From assembly GCA_029986195.1 (NCBI GenBank), contig DALTYF010000088.1, positions 1-5,120 on the forward strand: a DNA stretch of 5,120 nt. Direction: 5' to 3'. Positions within the stretch are counted from its first letter, which is position 1. Each line of letters starts with the position of its first letter. This DNA comes from Methanocorpusculum sp. (GTDB lineage: Archaea; Halobacteriota; Methanomicrobia; Methanomicrobiales; Methanocorpusculaceae). The notes below the pieces were generated by a model. It saw only the letters and a program-made list of their open reading frames with translations. It was not told the origin of the DNA and did no database searches. Shown in pieces: positions 1-5,120 of this stretch. A program made the translations under genes and the position numbers.

Positions 1-105
1 CGAATTTCAGCCCACAATTCGCACGGCAGAGCCGTGCTCACCGCTCCGCGGGAAGGCACGAAACACATTTCCGTGGGTATCAGGACTTTATAGGCAGCAC
101 CCCCG
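1..105. other. Left-edge region with no assigned gene
   Basis: About 100 bases lie beyond the exporter terminator, and I recognise no gene in them. All three plus-strand frames are open at the edge; frame 1 ends at TAG 91-93, so it could be the last 30 codons of a convergent gene, but the residues match no family I know. On the minus strand an open frame starts at ATG 68-66 and runs off the window, but no good ribosome binding site precedes it. A TATAAA lies on the minus strand at 92-87, somewhat close to that ATG for a leaderless archaeal start. Inverted repeats are present, including a perfect hairpin at 21-37 and an imperfect one around 57-75. The stretch could be a spacer or the edge of a dispersed repeat. 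Confidence 0.4.
21..37. repeat. Perfect 7-bp inverted repeat (hairpin)
   Basis: GCACGGC at 21-27 is the exact reverse complement of GCCGTGC at 31-37, separated by AGA. This gives a GC-rich stem with a 3-nt loop. No oligo-T run follows on either strand, so it does not look like a classical terminator. It sits in the region without an assigned gene and may be part of a larger repeat cut off by the window edge. Confidence 0.6.
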
Positions 106-116
106 GAAAAAAAGAG
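105..116 (-). terminator. Oligo-T transcription terminator after the exporter gene
   Basis: Four nucleotides after the exporter stop codon, the minus strand reads CTCTTTTTTTCC, with seven T at 113-107. Archaeal RNA polymerase terminates at oligo-T tracts without needing a hairpin, so the position and sequence fit the end of the exporter transcript. The same 13-nt sequence, CTCTTTTTTTCCG, occurs after the ligase gene, which supports a real signal rather than a chance A/T run. Confidence 0.6.
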
Positions 117-117
117 A

Positions 118-2397
118 TTATAAGACCGGGCAGTTCATCGAGTTGTGCATACACTCCCCGTCGCCCTCAAGCTTTCCCTTCTTGCGGTTCTTCAGCACAA
201 TGGAAACCGTTGCCGGAACCGCAACCACTGCACCAAACAGCGTAAAGCCCATTGCAAGCACCGTCACCATACCAAACCCGCTGATGATCGGGAAGTTCGA
301 GAACATCAGTGCCGAAAAACCGCACATCGTCGCACAGCCGGACACCGTAATGGCCGTTCCGATCTTGCCGGTACCGTTCTGCACCGCCGTTATCGTATCA
401 TGATGCTCCATCTCCTCATAGATACGCTCCACCATCATGATACAATACTCGGCGGCTACACCTATCGTCATCGCCCCCATCGTTGCCGTCAGAATCGTAT
501 AATCGATACCAAAGAAGTACATCGCCGCACCGTTCCATCCGATGATCAGCACGATCGGCACCAGCGGACAGATAGCCATACCCGCACTGCGGTACAGAAC
601 CGCCAGGAACGCAAAAATGATCACAAATGCGAGCAGCGTCATCTTCGTCTTTCCTTCGCGGATATCATTCATCATCTCAACAAACGAGTACGCACTGCCC
701 GTCACAACCGCCTCAATACCCGGCGGCGGTGCAAAGAACTGCACATCCACCGTAACCTCCGCCACCAGCGATCGCTGCTGCTGCTCCGACAGCGACTTCA
801 TCCCGAAACTGATGACCGCCTGGGACCCGTCCTTGAGATAGGATGCTTTATCCGCCTCGCTCATCGAGTTCAGAATATTGTCAATCTCCACCTGCGTTGT
901 CGGGATAACACCGCCGTTCTTCTCCACAATCACGGTCGCAATACTGGAAACACTCGTAAACCGTGTATTGTACAGCGCCAGCTCATGCGCTCCCCACTTA
1001 TACATCCACTCTATCGCATCGGGACTGGTCAGCTCCCCTCCCTGCACATACACCTGGAACCCTCCGGTATCACCCATCGCACGGGTTACCGTATTGATAT
1101 TCACAATAGCAGGCATATCCACCGGCACATACGACTTCATATCGGTACTGACCGGAACCTCCTCGTCCAGATACACACCGGTAAACCCGATGATACAGAG
1201 AACGAGCATGATCGGAATGGCAAACTTCGTCACCTTCACCGCAAGCTTTCTCAAAAGCTCATTGTACGTCTCCGAGAACGGTTTTTTCTCCTCACCGTTC
1301 GCCGAAAGCTTGTGCGGCTTGGGCTGGTAATTGGTAAGCACAGCTGCCAGCGGAATAATGATCAGTGCAGCAACATAACAGCAGGCAATACCAAGAATTG
1401 CGGTGATACCAAACTGACGAATATCCGGCAGAGTAGACACCATCATCGCCATGAATCCGAGCGCACTGGCAACCATTGCGTAAAACACCGCAGCACCCGT
1501 CTTGGACACGGCAAGCTTGATTGCTTCAGGGAGAGAGTGCTTATTGCGCATCTCATCATCCAGACGCGAATGGAACTGAATTGCATAATCCACACCGATA
1601 CCCAGGAGAATCGGCATTGCACCAATCGTCGTCATTGAAAATGGCAGACCAAAGATTCCCATCATACCAAACGTCAGAATCAGACCGGTGAACACACTCA
1701 CAATCGAAAGCAGCGGGAACCGCACGTGGTTAAACAGGAACTTACAGGCAAGCATCATCAGCACAATTGCCGCCACCAGCAGAATGATCATGTTCGAACC
1801 AAGATCGCCTCCCATATCCTGCTGCATTGCCGCATTCCCGGTAAAGGTCAGCGTCACTCCCGGAGGAACATCAGCTGCCGCCGTCATACTTCTCAGATTA
1901 TTGAGAATACTCTGCTGCGTAGTTGAGGAGGTTCCGGTATCCAGCTTGATCAGAATAATTGCAAGCTGCCCGTTCGGCATAATGGATGTGGTAACACTCT
2001 CCGGAATCTTCGCAACAACCGCATCGATGGATGCCTGGTTCTGCGGAATCGTTCCGCCGCTGTAGGCGGCCACAACATCATACACACTTTGTACCGACGA
2101 AACTCCCTGTGTTGTTGCCATCTGCTGCTGCAGTGTATAGACACGGTCCACAACCGTTACGTCCATTACCGAGTCGGCCTGCACCATCAGCATGATGGAG
2201 TCCGACTGGAAGTTATTCTTATAACTTTCCGAGATGTACGCGCCGTGAGCGTTTTTGTCCGCATCCTGTGTCTCGGTACTCATGGACAGAGTACTTGCTC
2301 CAACAAAAGAGAGCATAATGAGAGCTATCAGGAAACAGCCGGTCAAAAACGGCCGCTGTACAATGAATTCGCTAATCTTTTCAAGTGGTGATATCAC
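118..2397 (-). CDS. RND-superfamily exporter, HAE3/MMPL-like, 12 TM
   Basis: Predicted 759-residue integral membrane exporter driven by ion gradient. The family (HAE3, MMPL, HpnN-like) moves lipids or other hydrophobic compounds; the substrate here is unknown. Seen: TM1 at about 18-35, then an extracytoplasmic loop of about 168 residues. TM2-6 follow at roughly 203-219, 227-250, 256-276, 301-321 and 329-354, TM7 at 391-409, a second loop of about 175 residues, then TM8-12 between 585 and 735. TM4 carries GIGVDY with Asp270-Tyr271, the usual proton-relay pair; the matching site in TM10 is Glu650-Tyr651. The halves are related: both loops contain a GG-x-IP-x2-Q-x2-ID motif. The start is GTG at 2397, with GAGG 8 nt upstream and a hydrophilic lead of normal family length before TM1. 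The longer frame from ATG 2613 would add 72 atypical residues across a T-run and the promoter. The tail is short, Lys-rich and ends with a Cys/Met/His cluster. It is monocistronic, judging by its own promoter and terminator signals. Confidence 0.88.
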   Translation of the reverse strand: MISPLEKISEFIVQRPFLTGCFLIALIMLSFVGASTLSMSTETQDADKNAHGAYISESYKNNFQSDSIMLMVQADSVMDVTVVDRVYTLQQQMATTQGVSSVQSVYDVVAAYSGGTIPQNQASIDAVVAKIPESVTTSIMPNGQLAIILIKLDTGTSSTTQQSILNNLRSMTAAADVPPGVTLTFTGNAAMQQDMGGDLGSNMIILLVAAIVLMMLACKFLFNHVRFPLLSIVSVFTGLILTFGMMGIFGLPFSMTTIGAMPILLGIGVDYAIQFHSRLDDEMRNKHSLPEAIKLAVSKTGAAVFYAMVASALGFMAMMVSTLPDIRQFGITAILGIACCYVAALIIIPLAAVLTNYQPKPHKLSANGEEKKPFSETYNELLRKLAVKVTKFAIPIMLVLCIIGFTGVYLDEEVPVSTDMKSYVPVDMPAIVNINTVTRAMGDTGGFQVYVQGGELTSPDAIEWMYKWGAHELALYNTRFTSVSSIATVIVEKNGGVIPTTQVEIDNILNSMSEADKASYLKDGSQAVISFGMKSLSEQQQRSLVAEVTVDVQFFAPPPGIEAVVTGSAYSFVEMMNDIREGKTKMTLLAFVIIFAFLAVLYRSAGMAICPLVPIVLIIGWNGAAMYFFGIDYTILTATMGAMTIGVAAEYCIMMVERIYEEMEHHDTITAVQNGTGKIGTAITVSGCATMCGFSALMFSNFPIISGFGMVTVLAMGFTLFGAVVAVPATVSIVLKNRKKGKLEGDGECMHNSMNCPVL

Positions 2398-2405
2398 AGG
2401 AAGTG

Positions 2406-2409
2406 CCTC
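2406..2409 (-). promoter_or_regulatory. Ribosome binding site deciding the GTG start of the exporter
   Basis: The minus strand reads GGCGAGGCACTTCCT immediately before GTG 2397-2395. GAGG lies 8 nt from the start codon, a normal Shine-Dalgarno distance. The upstream ATG codons of the same frame (2613, 2592, 2559) have no comparable site, so this element supports the shorter protein. Confidence 0.65.
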
Positions 2410-2442
2410 GCCAAAATGCTGGTAATATTTCTTCTTTGAGCC

Positions 2443-2450
2443 TACATAAA
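2443..2450 (-). promoter_or_regulatory. Probable archaeal TATA box for the exporter gene
   Basis: The minus strand reads TTTATGTA at 2450-2443, close to the archaeal TATA consensus TTTATATA. With the usual distance of about 25 nt, transcription would begin near 2420, giving a leader of roughly 23 nt that still contains the GAGG site. A second A/T element, AAATATTA at 2430-2423, has a more purine-rich upstream flank, but it would place the start at about 2402, downstream of the ribosome binding site. The first is therefore preferred. Confidence 0.5.
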
Positions 2451-2488
2451 CTTGCCTTCTAACAAAAGAGTATTGGTGGGGAGTTTTC

Positions 2489-2500
2489 GGAAAAAAAGAG
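2489..2500 (-). terminator. Oligo-T terminator downstream of the DNA ligase
   Basis: Within the 225-nt gap between ligase and exporter, the minus strand reads CTCTTTTTTTCC, with seven T at 2497-2491, about 125 nt after the ligase stop. It lies upstream of the exporter's TATA-like element, as expected if the ligase transcript ends here and a separate transcript begins. A T5 run at about 2563-2559 is a weaker alternative. The 13-nt sequence is identical to that after the exporter gene. Confidence 0.5.
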
Positions 2501-2622
2501 CGGAAACAGACCGTTACCGGCCTGATGTAACCCACACGGGCGGAGGTGTACTTCTGCATGAAAAACGCGGGGGACAGTTCCCGGTCCTGCATGCACCCGC
2601 ACCTGTCCGCCATCCCGGGGCT

Positions 2623-4281
2623 TTACCGGCCGGGCTCTTTGATCCCGGCCTTGTTCTGCATCCCGTATCTGCGGAACAGGGAATCGATCGTTTCCACCTC
2701 GCTTGGATCTTTGTCGTCACGCAGGCGGACAAAACGCGGAAACCGCAGAGCATATCCCGCAGCATAGGTGGTGCTTTTCTGCAGCTCGGCATACCCCACC
2801 TCAAAGACGACATCGGGTTCAAACACCACGGTTTTTCCGTGTTCGGCGATGATTTTATCCTTGAACAGCTCATACAGCTCGGCAAGCATGGCATCGTCAA
2901 TACCGGTCGCCACACGGCTCAGCTCCAGCAGCTCCCCGTTTTCATCCTGACAGGCAAGCAGGAACGAACCGAACATCTTCGCACGCTTTCCTTCGCCCCA
3001 CTCGGCACCCGTGACAACAAGATCAATCGTATCAACCTCGGGCTTGATCTTGATCCAGAGTTTGCCCCGGTTACCGGGGAGGTAGGGAGAGTCCGGGACC
3101 TTGAGCATGATGCCTTCGTTTCCGTTGTCCAGCGCTGCATGGTAGTAGCTCTCGATCTCCTCCGGCGAGTCGCTCACCAGCTGGGGAGCGACAAAATCCT
3201 TCATCACACGTTCCAGAATTTTCCTGCGCTCCGAGAACGGGCGGTCGATCAGTGTCTCTCCGTCACAGACGAGGATATCAAAGACACGCGGCTGCATGTG
3301 AATGGCATCCGCCGCATCCGTGACACCGTGCTTTCTGCGGATTCTCCGCAGCACCGTCTGAAACGGCATCGGTTTGCCGTTCTGCATCGCAATAACCTCA
3401 CCGTCGATGATGACATCATGATCCGTTGCAGCGGAGAGCAGCGCCACCACATCCGGGAGCGATGCGGTCATCTCCTCAAGACGGCGCGAGTATATCGCAG
3501 TCCTGCCGTCCGCCTTGTGGAACTGGAACCTGCTGCCGTCGTACTTGTTCTCGGCGGCAAGGCACCCGTGCGCCTCCACCATGCCGGCAATCGATCCCGC
3601 CTGCGCAAGCATCATCTTCACCGGCCGGAACGAAGTGATGTGCACTTTTGCAAGGGCCGCGGGATCGGTTTTTGCCAGATGCGCAACCTCGCCGAGATCA
3701 TTGAGGGCCTGATGGGCGTGTTCAATGGTCTCCACCGGGACCGCAAATCCCTTGGCAACGGCCTCACGGACAACGCCTTCCCCGATACCGATCCGCATCT
3801 CCTCCAGCATCAGCCGTGACAGATACCGCCCTTCCAGCGGGGATGCATTCGAGAGAAGATACTGCGCAGACCGCATGCGTTCCTGCTGGGACTTGCGCCC
3901 GGAGGTCTTTGCCATCTGGAAAAACCGTGCATGCACCTCAAGCAGCTCAAGCTCCTCAGAAAAGAACATCGTCTGTTCCCGTTTTTCCAGCAGATCTTCC
4001 ACAACCCTGCCGGTATCACCGGAACTGTTGATTGCCGAGATTACCACCTGCCGTTTCTTTCCGATCACATAGGCAAGTGCCTCATACAAAAGACCCGGAC
4101 CAAACCCGAGCTTCTCGGACGACCAGTCAGGAAAGATCTTTCCGCGCATAAACCGCACGAACACCGGCAGTTCCTCTTCAGACAGGGACGGAAAAACTCC
4201 GGCAAGAACATCGATCATCGCAAGCCGGGAAGAGATGGTTTCAAGCCGGTCACACAGTTCTGCAAATTCACGAAACAGCAT
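2623..4281 (-). CDS. lig: ATP-dependent DNA ligase (archaeal type)
   Basis: Seals nicks in duplex DNA in replication and repair through a ligase-AMP intermediate. The protein has 552 residues, the usual archaeal length. Domains: an all-helical N-terminal DNA-binding domain (about 1-210), the adenylation domain (about 215-415) and the OB-fold domain (about 416-552). Nucleotidyltransferase motifs are all visible: motif I KYDGSR with catalytic Lys246, IIDGEV at 291-296, FDI at 334-336, EGIMLK at 389-394, WIKIKP at 409-414, and the conserved [10 protein letters not shown] near 512-521. Residues 103-107 read QTMFF, matching in place and pattern the QKSFF PCNA-interacting peptide of Pyrococcus ligase, so recruitment by the sliding clamp is likely. 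The start is ATG at 4281, with AGGTG overlapping the stop of the upstream gene and an 8-nt gap, which suggests translational coupling. No frameshift or missing catalytic residue was seen. Confidence 0.97.
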   Translation of the reverse strand: MLFREFAELCDRLETISSRLAMIDVLAGVFPSLSEEELPVFVRFMRGKIFPDWSSEKLGFGPGLLYEALAYVIGKKRQVVISAINSSGDTGRVVEDLLEKREQTMFFSEELELLEVHARFFQMAKTSGRKSQQERMRSAQYLLSNASPLEGRYLSRLMLEEMRIGIGEGVVREAVAKGFAVPVETIEHAHQALNDLGEVAHLAKTDPAALAKVHITSFRPVKMMLAQAGSIAGMVEAHGCLAAENKYDGSRFQFHKADGRTAIYSRRLEEMTASLPDVVALLSAATDHDVIIDGEVIAMQNGKPMPFQTVLRRIRRKHGVTDAADAIHMQPRVFDILVCDGETLIDRPFSERRKILERVMKDFVAPQLVSDSPEEIESYYHAALDNGNEGIMLKVPDSPYLPGNRGKLWIKIKPEVDTIDLVVTGAEWGEGKRAKMFGSFLLACQDENGELLELSRVATGIDDAMLAELYELFKDKIIAEHGKTVVFEPDVVFEVGYAELQKSTTYAAGYALRFPRFVRLRDDKDPSEVETIDSLFRRYGMQNKAGIKEPGR

Positions 4282-4286
4282 TACAA

Positions 4287-4291
4287 CACCT
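4287..4291 (-). promoter_or_regulatory. Ribosome binding site of the ligase, overlapping the upstream stop codon
   Basis: The minus strand reads TAGGTGTTGTAATG across the junction. TAG (4292-4290) ends the hydrolase gene, AGGTG (4291-4287) fits the archaeal Shine-Dalgarno sequence, and ATG follows after 5 nt. A ribosome ending the first gene would sit over the initiation site of the second. This supports coupled expression and confirms the ligase start. Confidence 0.6.
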
Positions 4292-5120
4292 ACACAGTAA
4301 AACGGACGAGCCGCCGCTCCCGGTACCCGGAAAGCTGGTCGCTGACATAGATCATCGTCCCTGACTCCCCCGCAGCGTCCTCCGCGGATTCACGGGCAAG
4401 GTTCGGGCGGTTGTAGTTCTCCGACAGATGCGCAAGGGCAAGAATGCCGACGTCACCGGCAAGCAGCCGCTGTGCAGCAGCAGAGTTCTCATTGGAAAGG
4501 TGCCCGTCCTCACGGATACGGTCTTTGAGATACCGGGGATACAGCCGGAGAACGCGGCGGTTGCCGCAGCAGTGGGCCCCGCAGCTGCGGCAGGCGGCAC
4601 AGTCGGGAAAGGTATCGTTCTGCATCGCAGAAGAACAGTAGTTGCTTTCGAGCACCACCGCATCGCAGCCGCGGAGAATATCGAGCATCGCAGGCGTTAC
4701 CTCATGGGTATCGAGGCAGACACCGATACGGGCAGCTCCGTCGTCAATGACAAAACCGGAAGGCTCCGCCGCATCATGCCAGGTACGAAACGCAGTGACG
4801 GAAAGACTGCCGGCGGTCTCCGGAAGTTTATCCCGGCAGACAACCAGCTTTGCGGTCTGCGGCAGAAATCCTCCGCGAACCGAAGCATCCAGCGTACCGC
4901 CTGTCCCGTACACCGGAATCTTCATCGCCTTGACAAACGCCTTTGCGGAACGGACGTGATCGGAGTGCTCGTGTGTCACGCACAGCGCACGGACGCGGGA
5001 AGTGTCGCAAGACAGCTCCTCAAGCGTTCGCTTCAGGTAACCGATTCCGGCATCAATTACCACTGCATCCGTATCGTTTCCGATGTAGATGCTGTTTCCT
5101 TTACTTCCGCTTGCGAGCAG
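4290..5120 (-). CDS. MBL-fold metallo-hydrolase, YycJ/WalJ-like (5' end outside window)
   Basis: Partial: 276 C-terminal residues are visible, and the frame stays open to the right edge. A GTG at 5063 is in frame but is not the true start, because the 19 codons before it encode the family's N-terminal ASGSKGNS motif (residues 3-10 of the visible part). Metal-site motifs are complete: HEHSDH (His50, His52, Asp54, His55), WHDA (His115), LDTH (Asp137), LESN (158-161), GHLSNE (206-211) and HLSENYN (231-237). Bacterial YycJ relatives have reported 5'-to-3' exonuclease activity linked to DNA repair, so a nuclease role is plausible but unproven here. Odd feature: between LESN and GHLSNE lies a roughly 20-residue Cys-rich insertion with Cys174, 177, 180, 184 and 185. 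The gene ends 8 nt before the ligase and probably forms an operon with it. It could instead be a different MBL phosphodiesterase. Confidence 0.88.
   Translation of the reverse strand: MLASGSKGNSIYIGNDTDAVVIDAGIGYLKRTLEELSCDTSRVRALCVTHEHSDHVRSAKAFVKAMKIPVYGTGGTLDASVRGGFLPQTAKLVVCRDKLPETAGSLSVTAFRTWHDAAEPSGFVIDDGAARIGVCLDTHEVTPAMLDILRGCDAVVLESNYCSSAMQNDTFPDCAACRSCGAHCCGNRRVLRLYPRYLKDRIREDGHLSNENSAAAQRLLAGDVGILALAHLSENYNRPNLARESAEDAAGESGTMIYVSDQLSGYRERRLVRFTV
4562..4592. repeat. 9-bp inverted repeat inside the Cys-rich segment
   Basis: TGCCGCAGC at 4562-4570 is the exact reverse complement of GCTGCGGCA at 4584-4592, with a 13-nt spacer. It lies within the hydrolase codons for the cysteine cluster. 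It may merely reflect repeated TGC/GGC/GCC codons, but it could form a stem in the mRNA or mark how the insertion arose. Confidence 0.45.

Noticed and set aside
3..68. Possible minus-strand gene starting at ATG 68 and leaving the window
   Set aside because: Only 22 codons are visible, there is no ribosome binding site, and the TATAAA at 92-87 is slightly too close. The stretch overlaps the hairpin, so it is not called as a gene.
145..1638. 497-codon plus-strand open frame opposite the exporter
   Set aside because: It is antisense to a clear membrane protein and has an unnatural His/Arg/Asn-rich composition with no domain. It exists because the exporter codons seldom produce antisense stops.
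2423..2430. AAATATTA as the exporter TATA box
   Set aside because: It would place transcription start downstream of the ribosome binding site at 2409-2406; the element at 2450-2443 fits better.
2398..2622. Small gene or structured RNA in the ligase-exporter gap
   Set aside because: Only weak 4-bp stems and palindromes such as CCCGGG and GCATGC were seen. The terminator and promoter signals account for the region.
2452..3819. 455-codon plus-strand open frame opposite the ligase
   Set aside because: It spans the intergenic region and the antisense of conserved ligase motifs and matches no family. It is a shadow frame.
4352..4663. Minus-strand 103-codon frame inside the hydrolase gene
   Set aside because: It overlaps the motif-bearing hydrolase frame, is rich in Ala/Thr/Arg with no recognisable motif, and has no sign of its own start signal.

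Overview
The window carries three protein-coding genes, all on the minus strand and read from right to left. They fill almost all of the 5120 bases. Several features point to an archaeon: a full-length archaeal/eukaryotic-type ATP-dependent DNA ligase with a PCNA-binding peptide, a TATA-like element rather than a -35/-10 promoter, oligo-T stretches just after stop codons, and GAGG/AGGTG-type Shine-Dalgarno sites. Moderate GC and the protein types fit a methanogenic euryarchaeon, perhaps Methanomicrobiales (Methanocorpusculum-like). The genus is inference; no ribosomal RNA or methanogenesis gene is present to confirm it.

Right part (4290 to past the right edge): the 3' portion of a metallo-beta-lactamase-fold hydrolase of the YycJ/WalJ type. 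Its reading frame runs off the window, so the true start is not visible. The metal-ligand motifs are intact. It also carries a short cysteine-rich insertion whose spacing, C-x2-C-x2-C-x3-C, is that of a ferredoxin-type [4Fe-4S] site.

Middle (2623-4281): a complete 552-residue ATP-dependent DNA ligase. It starts 8 nt after the hydrolase stop, and its ribosome binding site overlaps that stop codon. The two genes are therefore very likely one transcript with coupled translation, and they suggest a nuclease-like plus ligase DNA-repair pair.

Left part (118-2397): a 12-TM RND-superfamily exporter of the HAE3/MMPL-like kind. It is separated from the ligase by a 225-nt intergenic region holding a probable ligase terminator and a probable promoter for the exporter. 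The best start is a GTG at 2397, not the ATG at 2613 of the longest open frame. Its 3' end has an oligo-T terminator with the same 13-nt sequence as the one after the ligase.

Far left (1-117): a short apparently non-coding edge with a perfect hairpin; no gene is confidently assigned there. No tRNA, rRNA, CRISPR or mobile element was seen.
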